From 66-474 sp964489055 (lineage in GTDB: Bacteria; Pseudomonadota; Gammaproteobacteria; Xanthomonadales; Rhodanobacteraceae): 64,000 nt of DNA. The stretch covers positions 62,001 through 126,000 of the forward strand of contig CAZAXF010000003.1 of NCBI GenBank assembly GCA_964489055.1. Direction: 5' to 3'. Under the pieces are notes generated by a model, which was given only the letters and a program-made list of their open reading frames with translations, was not told the origin of the DNA and made no database searches. The position numbers and the translations under genes are program-made. Shown here one piece after another: positions 25,512 to 34,381 of the stretch; positions within the stretch are counted from its first letter, which is position 1, and the number at the start of each line of letters is the position of its first letter.

Positions 25512-28031
25512 TCAAAAGATGTCGTACGCCGGCGCCTGGTTCTTCTGCTCCCTGGCCTCCTTGCGCAGGCGGTCGAGGTTTTCGATACGGAACATCTCGC
25601 GCATGGTGTTGGTGTCGCCGGGCGGCGCGGGGAGGCCGGTGGTGCGGTCGATGGTCGCGGTGACGATGCCGGGCGGTCGCGGCAGGTTGGCTTCGGGCTT
25701 GCCGTGCAGGGCGGGGCCCATGAACGCCATCCAGATCGGCAGCGCGGTGCGGGAGCCGAATTCGCCGTGGCCCAGCGACCGGTAGTCGTCGAAGCCGACC
25801 CAGACGGTGGTGACCAGATCGCCGTTGAAGCCGCAGAACCAGCCGTCGTGGTGGTTGTTGGTCGAACCGGTCTTGCCGGCCAGGTCGTTGCGCCCCAATG
25901 ACGTGGCCGCGAACCCGGTGCCGTGCGCGATCACGCTTTTCAGCATGGATACCATCAGGTAATCGTTGCGCGGCCCGATCACGCGTGGTGCCAGCAGCGG
26001 CGCCGACGTCCCGTCGCGGGTCAGCGCGTTGGCCGTTTCGGCCAGTGCGCCCGGATCGCCCGCGGCGGCGTCCGGCTGGGGCGGCGCCGCGGTGGTCTTG
26101 CCTTCGTCCAGCAACCGCGCCTCGCAGGTGCGGCAGGCGCGCACCGGGTCGGCCTGGTAGATGGCCTTGCCGTCGCGGTTCTTGATTTCGGCGATGTAGT
26201 ACGGGTTGACCAGAAAGCCGCCGTTGGCGAACACCGCGTAGGCGCGGGCCATGGCCATCGGCGATACCGACGCGGTGCCAAGCGCCATGGTGAGGTTGGC
26301 GGGAATGGCGTCGAGCGGGAAGCCGAAGCGCGTCGCGTACTCGCGCACGTAGCGCACGCCGACCGCGTCCAGCAGCCGGATCGCCACCAGGTTGACCGAC
26401 TGCGCCAGACCCTCGCGCAGGCGCATCGGGCCGCGGAACTTGCCGTCGTCGTTTTGCGGTGTCCACAGGCTGCCGGGCTTGGACGGGTCGGGCAGGGCGA
26501 TCGGCGCGTCGTTGATGATCGATGCCGGGGTGTAGCCGCGGCTGAAGGCCGCCGAGTAGATGAACGGCTTGAAGCTGGAGCCGGGCTGGCGCCGGGTCTG
26601 AACCGCGCGGTTGAACTTGCTCAACTGGAAACTGAAGCCGCCCACCAGCGCCTTGACCGCGCCGTCATCGGGCGCCAGCACCACCATCGCCGCCTGCGCC
26701 GCGGGAATCTGTTCCAGTTCCCAGTGGCGCGCCTGGTCCGCCTTGCGTCCGTGTCGCTTGTCCTTGTCGCCGGGCTTGGGCGTGTCGCGCACCTGGCGCA
26801 CGCGGATGATGTCGCCGGGGCGCAAAATCGAGGCCACGCCGCTGCCGGCCAGCTTGGCCTTGCGCGCGTAGCCCATTGCCCACTTCATGTCCGCGCGCGA
26901 CAGGCTCACGGTGTTGCCGCCGAGCACATACGCGGTGGCCTGGTCCGGCGTCACCGCCGTCACGATCGCGGGCCACAGGCCGCTGATGTCGTTGTAACCG
27001 GACAGCGCCTGCTTCAGCGCGTCCGGGGTCGCCGGCTGCGGCAGGGCCACGTGCGCTTCCGGGCCGCGGTAGCCGTGGCGGTGGTCGTAGTCCTCCAGCC
27101 GGCTGTGCAGGGCATGGTTGGCCAGTGCCTGGAGGTGGCTGTCGATGGTGGTGCGGATGACGTAGCCATCCGTCAGGGCCTGGTTGCCCAGCTTCTTCAG
27201 CGCCTGCCGGCGCACCATCTCGGCCAGGTACGGCGCATTGACCTGGATCGGCAACTCGTGTGGCGCCGCGTCGTCGGGTTCGGCGATGGCCTGCTGGTAC
27301 TGCGCCCGGTCTATGAAGCGGTGCGAGAGCATCTGGCCCAGCACCCAGTTGCGGCGTGCGATCAGGCGATCCTTGTTGTCGATCGGGTTGACCAGCGATG
27401 GCAACTGGAAGGTCGAGGCGATCGCCGCGCATTCGGGCAGCGTCAACTCATCGAGCGACTTGCCGTAGTAGTAGCGCGCCGCTGCGGCCACACCGTACGA
27501 GCGGTGGCCCAGGAACATCTTGTTGAGGTAAAGCTGCAGGATCTGGTCCTTGTCCAGTTCGTGCTCGATCCGGAACGCGGTCAGGATTTCGGTGATCTTG
27601 CGGGTGTAGGTCTTCTGCGGGCTCAGGAAGAAGTTGCGCGCCACCTGCTGGGTGATGGTCGATGCACCCTGGACCTTCTCGCCGTGGTGCAGTACCACCG
27701 CGATCGCGGCGCGGAAGATCGAGCTCACGTCGATCGCCGAGTGGTGGTAGAAACTGGCATCCTCGGCCGCCAGCACCGCGTGCTTGAGGTTGTCCGGCAC
27801 GTCCTTGATGTCCACCGGGATGCGGCGGGTCTCGCCGAATTCGGCGATCAGCTTGCCGTCGCTGCTCTCGACCCGGAGCGGCACCTGCATTTGCACGTCC
27901 TTGAGTGATGCCACCGACGGTACGCGTGGTTCGATCAGCCAGTAGGTGACACCACCGGCGATGACCCCGAGGATCAGCAGGCACAGCATGCCGATCAGCG
28001 AGATCAGGGCCAGACGTTTGAATATTCTCAT
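25512..28031 (-). CDS. mrcA: Penicillin-binding protein 1A
   Basis: An 839-residue class A PBP, inner-membrane anchored by one N-terminal helix (LALISLIGMLCLLILGVIAGG). The glycosyltransferase domain has EDASFYHH (catalytic Glu), GASTITQQVARNFFL and RKITEILTAFRIE. The OB-like insert in the middle is typical of PBP1A. The transpeptidase motifs are SSFK (in PGSSFKPF), SVN (in AQSVNLVA) and KTG (in LAGKTGSTN). It polymerises and cross-links peptidoglycan. It is divergent from pilMNOPQ, the conserved arrangement in gammaproteobacteria. Confidence 0.96.
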   Translation of the reverse strand: MRIFKRLALISLIGMLCLLILGVIAGGVTYWLIEPRVPSVASLKDVQMQVPLRVESSDGKLIAEFGETRRIPVDIKDVPDNLKHAVLAAEDASFYHHSAIDVSSIFRAAIAVVLHHGEKVQGASTITQQVARNFFLSPQKTYTRKITEILTAFRIEHELDKDQILQLYLNKMFLGHRSYGVAAAARYYYGKSLDELTLPECAAIASTFQLPSLVNPIDNKDRLIARRNWVLGQMLSHRFIDRAQYQQAIAEPDDAAPHELPIQVNAPYLAEMVRRQALKKLGNQALTDGYVIRTTIDSHLQALANHALHSRLEDYDHRHGYRGPEAHVALPQPATPDALKQALSGYNDISGLWPAIVTAVTPDQATAYVLGGNTVSLSRADMKWAMGYARKAKLAGSGVASILRPGDIIRVRQVRDTPKPGDKDKRHGRKADQARHWELEQIPAAQAAMVVLAPDDGAVKALVGGFSFQLSKFNRAVQTRRQPGSSFKPFIYSAAFSRGYTPASIINDAPIALPDPSKPGSLWTPQNDDGKFRGPMRLREGLAQSVNLVAIRLLDAVGVRYVREYATRFGFPLDAIPANLTMALGTASVSPMAMARAYAVFANGGFLVNPYYIAEIKNRDGKAIYQADPVRACRTCEARLLDEGKTTAAPPQPDAAAGDPGALAETANALTRDGTSAPLLAPRVIGPRNDYLMVSMLKSVIAHGTGFAATSLGRNDLAGKTGSTNNHHDGWFCGFNGDLVTTVWVGFDDYRSLGHGEFGSRTALPIWMAFMGPALHGKPEANLPRPPGIVTATIDRTTGLPAPPGDTNTMREMFRIENLDRLRKEAREQKNQAPAYDIF

Positions 28032-28379
28032 GCAGATTTCCGTTGCAGGCGTGTTGCGCGCCAGGCGGCGGTCGGTGGGTGGGGCGAACGGGCGGCGAAC
28101 GCCCGCGTGATTTCCGAAAGTATAGAGGCTTGCTGCGCGCGCGGGTTCCCCGGCGAGCCGCTACGGCTTGCGCGCGGCGTGTCCTGACGGGATGGATTTT
28201 GCTCCCGCGATCGCGTGATAATCCGCCTGCCGGCTGCGCGCAGGGGGCCTGCTTGATGCGGCGGCATGCTTTGCGGATTACCGAATTGTGACGGCCGTCA
28301 GCGACGCCAATGTGGGATACGGACAGGATGCAACCATCCAAGTTGCGGGAATTCAACGGCTTGCGAGAACTTCTCAAGG

Positions 28380-28409
28380 TTGTTGATCTTTAGTTAACTT
28401 TCGTATCTA
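28380..28409 (+). promoter_or_regulatory. Putative promoter of pilMNOPQ
   Basis: TTGTTG (28380-28385), 18 bases, TATCTA (28404-28409), in a locally AT-richer stretch about 50 bases before pilM. The 430-base gap between mrcA and pilM (28032-28461) holds no gene; the mrcA promoter should lie near its left end. Confidence 0.5.
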
Positions 28410-28461
28410 ATGCGCTTGCGTACGTTTCCTTCGCAAGCGCGCACGGGGAAGGGGAATTCCA

Positions 28462-29520
28462 GTGGGATTACTGACAACCAATGCTGCGCCGCTGCTCGGT
28501 GTCGACATCAGTTCGACTGCGGTGAAGCTGCTGCAGTTGGGCCGTGCCGGCTCGCGTTACCGCGTGGAGCACTACGCGGTCGAGCCGTTGCCGCCGAACG
28601 CCGTGGTCGAAAAGAACATCGTCGAGGTCGAAGCGGTCGGTGACGCCATCCGGCGTGCGGTGCAGCGCTCGGGCGCGCGCACCAGGCACGCGGCCGCGGC
28701 GGTCGCCGGCTCGGCGGTGATCACCAAGGTGATCCCGATGCCGGCCGACCTTTCCGAGGACGACCTCGAGGGCCAGGTGCAGGTCGAGGCCAACCAGTAC
28801 ATTCCCTATCCCATCGAGGAAGTCAGCCTGGACTTCGAGAAGATCGGCCCGGTCAAGGACAACCCGGGCATGATCCAGTTGCTGCTGGCGGCCTCGCGGA
28901 CCGAGAACGTGGACATGCGGGTGGCGGCGCTGGATCTTGGCGGGTTGACCGCCAAGGTCATCGACGTCGAGGTGTTCGCGATGGAGAACGCCTTCCGCCT
29001 GATCGCCGACCAGCTTTCGGTGCCGCGCGACGCGCTGGTGGCACTGGTGGACGTCGGCGCCACCATGATCACGCTCTCGGTGCTCAAGAATCAGCGCACC
29101 ATCTATTCGCGCGAGCAGGTATTCGGCGGCAAGCAGCTCACCGACGAGGTGATGCGCCGCTACGGCATGTCCTACGAGGAAGCCGGCCTGGCCAAGCGCC
29201 AGGGCGGCCTGCCCGAATCCTACGAAATCGAGGTGCTCGAGCCGTTCAAGGAAGCGATGGTGCAGCAGGTCAGCCGGCTGCTGCAGTTCTTCTTCGCCGG
29301 CAGCGAGTTCGGCAAGGTCGACCAGGTCGTGCTGGCCGGCGGCTGTGCCTCGATCCCGGGTGTCGCCGACATGGTGGTCGAACAGCTCGGCGTGCCGTGC
29401 GTGGTGGCCAACCCACTTGCCAGCATGTCGCTGTCCTCGCGCCTGCAGGCACAAACCCTGGCTCAGGACGCGCCCGCGCTGATGATCGCAGCGGGGCTGG
29501 CGCTTAGGAGCTTCGACTGA
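28462..29520 (+). CDS. pilM: Type IV pilus inner-membrane assembly protein PilM
   Basis: A 352-residue cytoplasmic actin-like ATPase-fold protein. ATP-site elements are VDISSTAVKLLQLGR, ALVDVGATMITLSVL and VVLAGGCASIPGV. PilM binds the N-terminal peptide of PilN and links the alignment complex to the cytoplasmic motor. The start is a GTG with GGGAAGGGG upstream. Its stop overlaps the pilN ATG, the beginning of a tightly coupled pilMNOPQ operon. Confidence 0.95.
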   Translation: MGLLTTNAAPLLGVDISSTAVKLLQLGRAGSRYRVEHYAVEPLPPNAVVEKNIVEVEAVGDAIRRAVQRSGARTRHAAAAVAGSAVITKVIPMPADLSEDDLEGQVQVEANQYIPYPIEEVSLDFEKIGPVKDNPGMIQLLLAASRTENVDMRVAALDLGGLTAKVIDVEVFAMENAFRLIADQLSVPRDALVALVDVGATMITLSVLKNQRTIYSREQVFGGKQLTDEVMRRYGMSYEEAGLAKRQGGLPESYEIEVLEPFKEAMVQQVSRLLQFFFAGSEFGKVDQVVLAGGCASIPGVADMVVEQLGVPCVVANPLASMSLSSRLQAQTLAQDAPALMIAAGLALRSFD

Positions 29521-30407
29521 TGGCCAAGATCAACCTGCTCCCGTGGCGCGCGGAACGGCGTGAACGCCGCAAACGCGAGTTTTTCACCCAGTTGATCCTC
29601 GCTGCGATGGCAGCAATCGTGCTGGTGCTGCTGTGGTGGTTCTGGATGAGCCTGCGCATTGACAACCAGGACAACCGCAACGCCTACCTCCAGGGCCAGA
29701 TCCAGCAGCTCGATGCCAAGATCAGCGAGATCAAGAACCTGCAGAAGGTCAAGGATCACCTGCTGGCGCGCAAGAAGATCGTCGAGAAACTGCAGGCCAG
29801 CCGTTCGCAGATGGTGCACCTGTTCGACCAGATCGTGAAGACGATTCCCGCCGGTGCCCGCCTCACTTCCATGGAACAGAAGGGCGACCAGCTCACCCTC
29901 AAGGGCGTGGCGCAGTCCAACGCCACCGTGGCCAATTACATGCGCCGGATCCAGGCCTCGCCGTGGATGGGGCCGGCGCAGTTGATCGGCACCGAAAAGA
30001 TAGCCAACAATCCCAACACGCCCTATGAATTCCAGTTGGTCGTGACTCTGGGCACCCCCAAGGACAACAAGGAAGGCGGTGGCGCCACGCCTGCCTCCGG
30101 CAGCACCAGCGCGCCGGCGGCAGCCAGCACGGCGGCACCGGCGGCGCTGCCGCAGGCGGCCGCGACGATCGCCGCCGCCAACGCCGCGACCACGGCCGCC
30201 GCGAGCGCCGCAACCGCCGCCACGCCGGCGACTACCGCCGCGCCGGCCACCACCGCGGCTTCGGACAAGCCGGCGGCATCGGCATCGGCAAGCCCGGCGA
30301 TGCTCCCGGCCGCAAAACCGGCCACGTCGACGACCGCGGCCGCCGCAGGCGAGCCGGAAGCCGGCGCGCCCGCTGCATCCGCCGCCAGGGGAGGGGCCAG
30401 GCCATGA
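29520..30407 (+). CDS. pilN: Type IV pilus assembly protein PilN with long low-complexity tail
   Basis: A 295-residue protein. The conserved part (residues 1 to about 180) begins with the PilM-binding peptide MAKINLLPWRAERRERR, then one membrane helix (LILAAMAAIVLVLLWWFW), a coiled coil and the periplasmic ferredoxin-like domain (LTLKGVAQSNATVANYMRRI). From about residue 183 to the end, 110 residues are almost only Ala, Thr, Pro and Ser. Usual PilN is near 190-210 residues, so the tail is an addition. It would lie in the periplasm and could span or contact the peptidoglycan; that is inference. Confidence 0.94.
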   Translation: MAKINLLPWRAERRERRKREFFTQLILAAMAAIVLVLLWWFWMSLRIDNQDNRNAYLQGQIQQLDAKISEIKNLQKVKDHLLARKKIVEKLQASRSQMVHLFDQIVKTIPAGARLTSMEQKGDQLTLKGVAQSNATVANYMRRIQASPWMGPAQLIGTEKIANNPNTPYEFQLVVTLGTPKDNKEGGGATPASGSTSAPAAASTAAPAALPQAAATIAAANAATTAAASAATAATPATTAAPATTAASDKPAASASASPAMLPAAKPATSTTAAAAGEPEAGAPAASAARGGARP

Positions 30408-31051
30408 AGCTGATCGACGACCTGCGTAATCTCGACCGCAACAACATTGGCGGCTGGCCGAAATCGGTCAAGGGCTTTTTCATCATCCTGGTGATCGTGG
30501 TGATCCTGCTGCTGGGCTGGTACTTCTTCATCAGCAACCAGCAGGACACGCTCGCCTCCAAGCAGCAGGACGAGGTCCGCCTCAAGCAGGACTTCGAGAA
30601 GAAGCAGGCCAAGGTGGTCAACCTCGACGCGCTCAAGGCCCAGCTTGCGCAGATGAACGACATGCTCAGCCAGATGCTGCGCGAACTGCCCAGCAAGACC
30701 GAGATGCCCTCGCTGCTGGTGACCATCTCGCAGACCGCGCAGGCGGCCGGCATCGAAACCGACCAGTTCAAGCCCGAGCCCGAGATTCCGAAGGAGTTCT
30801 ACGCGATCCAGCCGATCTCGCTGAAGATGCAGGGCACCTATCACCAGTTCGGCACCTTCATCAGCGGGGTCGCCTCGCTGCCGCGGGTGGTGATCCTCAC
30901 CATGCACAACGTCTCGCTGCAGGCGGCCAAGTCGGCCGGCAAGAACGCGCCACCCGTCGGCGGCCAGTTGATGCTGCAGGGCACCGTGCAGACCTACCGC
31001 TATCTCGGTGACGAAGAGCCGAAGACGTCGGACAAGAAGGGAGGGAAGTGA
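30404..31051 (+). CDS. pilO: Type IV pilus assembly protein PilO
   Basis: A 215-residue bitopic membrane protein: cytoplasmic MKLIDDLRNLDRNNIGGWP, one membrane helix (FFIILVIVVILLLGWYFF), a coiled coil (KQDFEKKQAKVVNLDALKAQ) and a periplasmic ferredoxin-like domain. It forms the heterodimer with PilN that carries PilP. The start overlaps the pilN stop. Confidence 0.94.
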   Translation: MKLIDDLRNLDRNNIGGWPKSVKGFFIILVIVVILLLGWYFFISNQQDTLASKQQDEVRLKQDFEKKQAKVVNLDALKAQLAQMNDMLSQMLRELPSKTEMPSLLVTISQTAQAAGIETDQFKPEPEIPKEFYAIQPISLKMQGTYHQFGTFISGVASLPRVVILTMHNVSLQAAKSAGKNAPPVGGQLMLQGTVQTYRYLGDEEPKTSDKKGGK

Positions 31052-31575
31052 CCATGCGACCCACCCGTATCGCCATCGCCTTCGCGACCCTGGCCATGCT
31101 GCTCGGGCTTTCCGCGTGCAGCGGGCAGGGCGACCTGCACGCCTGGGTCGCCAAGGTCAAGGCCCGCAAGGGCGCGCCGCTGCCGGCGCTGCCGGTCGTC
31201 AAGACCTTCGAGACCTTCATCTACCAGGACCAGGACCAGCGCGACCCGTTCGAGCCCGCGCCGCCCGAGGCCACCGCGCAGAACGTGGCCGGGCCGCACC
31301 CGGACCAGAACCGGCCGCGCCAGCCGCTGGAGGCGTTTCCGCTCGACAGCCTGAAGATGGTCGGCACGATCGGAAGGACCAAGGGCAACATCGAGGCATT
31401 GATCAAGGATCCGCAAGGCGTGATCCATCAGGTGCGTGTCGGCGATTACATGGGCCAGAACTACGGCCACGTCAGCAAGGTCACGCAATCACAAGTGGAT
31501 CTGGTCGAACTGGTGCCGAACGGCTCGGGCGGCTGGATGGAACGCGACGCGACGGTCGCGCTGGGCGACAAATGA
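31048..31575 (+). CDS. pilP: Type IV pilus assembly lipoprotein PilP
   Basis: A 175-residue inner-membrane lipoprotein: signal peptide ending in the lipobox LSAC, a proline-rich linker, then the beta-sandwich domain with FPLDSLKMVGTIGRTKGN and QVRVGDYMGQNYGHV that contacts secretin PilQ. The GTG at 31048 overlaps the pilO stop; an ATG two codons further (31054) is an equally good start, with GGGAGGGAAG upstream of both. Confidence 0.94.
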   Translation: MTMRPTRIAIAFATLAMLLGLSACSGQGDLHAWVAKVKARKGAPLPALPVVKTFETFIYQDQDQRDPFEPAPPEATAQNVAGPHPDQNRPRQPLEAFPLDSLKMVGTIGRTKGNIEALIKDPQGVIHQVRVGDYMGQNYGHVSKVTQSQVDLVELVPNGSGGWMERDATVALGDK

Positions 31576-31597
31576 CGATTCATCGGGGGTTACGTTC

Positions 31598-33940
31598 ATG
31601 ATGACCAAACCTGCTCACTTCATCGGTCGCTCCGGCGGCGGACCCGCCCGGCGCGGGCACGTCCGGATGGCATGGCTGGCCCTTTTGCTGCTGTTGCTGG
31701 CCGGCCCGGCAATGGCTGCCAACACCCTGAAGAACGTCACCGCGTCGCCGCTGGAGGGCGGCAAGGTGCAGTTGACCCTCACGTTCTCCGGTCCGGCGAG
31801 CGCCCCCGAGGCATTCAGCACCAACACCCCGCCGCGCATCGCGATGGACTTCGCCGACACCAGCAACGGGCTTGCGCACCGCTCCTACACCGTGAACCAG
31901 GGCAACGCGAAGACGGTCAGTGCGGTCGAGGCCAACGGCCGCACGCGCGTGGTGGTGGACCTGTCGCAGGCCGCGCCCTACCTGACCCGCGTCGATGGCA
32001 ACCAGGTCATCGTAACCATCGGCGCCGGCATGGGTGGTGCCACGACGGCCGCCGCGGCCCCCGCGTCGGCTCCGCAGGCGTCGCAGGCAACGCCGTCACT
32101 CGCCCAGCCGGCGCCGCCGCCCCAGTCCCAGCGTTCGCTCGCCGTTGCCACGTCCAATCCCGACAAGGCCGCGGCAATGGCCGCCAACAACGTCATCACC
32201 TCGGTCGACTTCCAGCGCGGTGACCACGGCGCCGGCAAGCTGGTGGTCGAATTCAGCAAGCCGGGCGCCGCGGCCAGCATGCACACCACAGGCGACACCA
32301 CCACCATCGACGTGGCCGGCGCCAGGCTCGCCGCCTCGCAGGCGCGCCGCCTGGACGTGACCAGCTACGCGACCCCGGTTCGCAGCGTCAACACCCACGC
32401 GGTGCCTGGCGGCGCAAAGATCGAAGTCGATACCCGCGGCGTGGTGCATACCTCGTCCTACCAGACGGGCAACGAATACGTGGTCGAGTTCGCCCGTCCC
32501 GAATCCAACGAACAGAACGCGCTCGGTGCACCCAAGCCGGTCGTCTACAAGGGCAGCCGGGTGACCTTCAACTTCCAGGACATCCCGGTGCGCTCGGTGC
32601 TGCAGTTGCTGGCCGACGTGTCCAACCTCAACATCGTGGCCTCCGACAGCGTCCAGGGCAACGTGACCCTCAGGCTGGTCAACGTGCCGTGGGACCAGGC
32701 GCTTGACGTGATCCTGCGCGCCAAGAGCCTGGCCAAGCGCAAGAACGGCAACGTGATCTGGGTGGCTCCGCAGACCGAGATCGCCCAGTACGAGGAAAAC
32801 GTCGCGAAGGCGCGGGAGAAGGAGCTCAGCAGCGCGCAACTGGTCACCGACTACATCCCGATCAACTACGGCAGTGCCAAGCAGATCGCCGAGCTCCTGA
32901 CTTCCGGTGCCAAGGCCGGCAATGTCGGCGGCGGCGGTGGTGCGGGCAACGCCCAGCGCGGATTCCTCTCCCCGCGCGGCAGCGTGTCCTTCGACGAGCG
33001 CACCAACACCTTGCTGGTCAACGACACGCCCGAAAAGGTGCAGGAAATCCGCCAACTGGTGTCGGTGCTCGATCGCCCGGTCAAGCAGGTGCTGATCGAA
33101 TCGCGGCTGGTGATCGCGACCGACAACTTCACCCGCGAGCTGGGCGCCAAGCTGGGCATTGCCGGCTTCCACGTCAACCCCAGCGGCCAGACACTGATGA
33201 CCAACAACACCGCCGAAAACATCGTCGACATGGGCAACAGCATCGCCAACTCGAACTACCAGGCGGCGCAGAATGCGGCGAGCGGCAACACCGGCCAACT
33301 GCCGCCGCAGATCCAGATCCCTTCGGGCCTGAACGTCAACCTGCCCTCGACCACCACCGGCACCAGCAGCATCGCCTTCGGCATCCTGGGCAACGACTAC
33401 CTGTTGAACCTCGAGCTGTCCGCTGCCCAGCAGGAAGGCCGCAGCGAGACCATCTCGCAGCCCAAGGTCGTGACCAGCAACAATCAGGAGGCCTCGATCG
33501 TGCAGGGCCAACAGGTTGGCTACGTCACGTTCCAGAATTCCGGTCCGGGGAGTACTGGTAACGCGACCGTCCAGTTCAAGAACGCCGCGCTGGAGCTGCA
33601 CGTCACCCCGACCATTACCTCGGATAATCGGGTGTTCATGAAGCTCAAGATTCTGAAGGACTCGATCAACCAGTTTGTGGCGAATCCGGGCGGTGGCCTC
33701 GTGCCGCAGATCGACCACCGCGAAATCGATACCTCGGTACTGGTCAACAACGGCCAGACCGTGGTGCTCGGCGGGGTCTACGAGTTCCAGAGCGAGCATG
33801 ACGTGAACAAGGTGCCGTTCCTCGGTGACATCCCGATCCTTGGCGCATTGTTCCGCAACAAGCTCAACAAGAACAACAAGGCCGAGTTGCTGGTGTTCAT
33901 CACGCCGCATATTTTGGGCAAGGAAACCACGCTGCAGTAA
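31598..33940 (+). CDS. pilQ: Type IV pilus secretin PilQ
   Basis: A 780-residue outer-membrane secretin through which the pilus exits. Signal peptide (LALLLLLLAGPAMAA), two AMIN domains (about residues 40-140 and 195-300) that bind peptidoglycan, separated by an Ala/Pro/Gln linker. Then come the secretin N0/N1 domains (VTFNFQDIPVRSVLQLLADVSNLN) and the C-terminal gate with PKVVTSNNQEASIVQG, VPFLGDIPILGALF and the closing LLVFITPHIL. It closes the pilMNOPQ operon and is followed by an 11-bp stem terminator-like hairpin. Confidence 0.96.
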   Translation: MMTKPAHFIGRSGGGPARRGHVRMAWLALLLLLLAGPAMAANTLKNVTASPLEGGKVQLTLTFSGPASAPEAFSTNTPPRIAMDFADTSNGLAHRSYTVNQGNAKTVSAVEANGRTRVVVDLSQAAPYLTRVDGNQVIVTIGAGMGGATTAAAAPASAPQASQATPSLAQPAPPPQSQRSLAVATSNPDKAAAMAANNVITSVDFQRGDHGAGKLVVEFSKPGAAASMHTTGDTTTIDVAGARLAASQARRLDVTSYATPVRSVNTHAVPGGAKIEVDTRGVVHTSSYQTGNEYVVEFARPESNEQNALGAPKPVVYKGSRVTFNFQDIPVRSVLQLLADVSNLNIVASDSVQGNVTLRLVNVPWDQALDVILRAKSLAKRKNGNVIWVAPQTEIAQYEENVAKAREKELSSAQLVTDYIPINYGSAKQIAELLTSGAKAGNVGGGGGAGNAQRGFLSPRGSVSFDERTNTLLVNDTPEKVQEIRQLVSVLDRPVKQVLIESRLVIATDNFTRELGAKLGIAGFHVNPSGQTLMTNNTAENIVDMGNSIANSNYQAAQNAASGNTGQLPPQIQIPSGLNVNLPSTTTGTSSIAFGILGNDYLLNLELSAAQQEGRSETISQPKVVTSNNQEASIVQGQQVGYVTFQNSGPGSTGNATVQFKNAALELHVTPTITSDNRVFMKLKILKDSINQFVANPGGGLVPQIDHREIDTSVLVNNGQTVVLGGVYEFQSEHDVNKVPFLGDIPILGALFRNKLNKNNKAELLVFITPHILGKETTLQ

Positions 33941-33965
33941 CGCAACCCCGCTTCAGGCTGCATGG

Positions 33966-33991
33966 GGACGGCGCGGGCGACCGCGCCGTCC
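33966..33991 (+). terminator. Hairpin terminator after pilQ
   Basis: A perfect 11-bp GC stem (GGACGGCGCGG / CCGCGCCGTCC) with a GCGA tetraloop, 25 bases after the pilQ stop. There is no T run, so it may stall or stabilise rather than terminate classically. Confidence 0.6.
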
Positions 33992-34029
33992 GCGTTCCGG
34001 CTCCGGCCGATGCAACCAGAGTGCCACGG

Positions 34030-34315
34030 CTCTTCTCCCTGCCGTTCAAGGGGAGGGCCACCGCTCTTCTCATCCCCCTTCAAGGCGAGGGACGCCACTT
34101 CTCTCCCTCCCCTGGGAGGCGAGGGCCGCCGCTCTTCCAACTGCCCGTCAATGGGAGGGCTGCCGTTCCTTTCCCTCCCCTTCAAGGGGAGATCCGCCGT
34201 TCTTCTCTCTCCCCTTCAAGGGGAGCGCTACCGTTCTTCTCCCTCCCCTTCAAGGGGAGGGCTACCGTTCTTCTCCCTCCCCTTCAAGGGGAGGGTCGGG
34301 GTGGGGATGGGTTCG
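34030..34315. repeat. Tandem repeat of CTCCCCTTCAAGGGGAGGG units
   Basis: Eight imperfect copies of a 34-36-bp unit, each with a short palindrome (CCCCTTCAAGGGG) and a CTACCGTTCTTCTC-type spacer. Copies become more uniform towards the right end, near moxR. The frame of moxR is open through the array, but the translated repeat is not conserved protein. Confidence 0.88.
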
Positions 34316-34381
34316 CACACCGGCCAGGCCGCTGCGAGGCCCACGATAAACTTTCCCGCCCGACTGTGGTCTACTGGGCGC

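Noticed and set aside
25923..27908. 661-codon plus-strand frame opposite mrcA
   Set aside because: Antisense shadow; mrcA has all class A PBP motifs in the other strand.
33962..34381. N-terminal extension of the MoxR protein
   Set aside because: It is the translation of the CCCCTTCAAGGGG array and not conserved protein; family sequence begins after MQSDASP.
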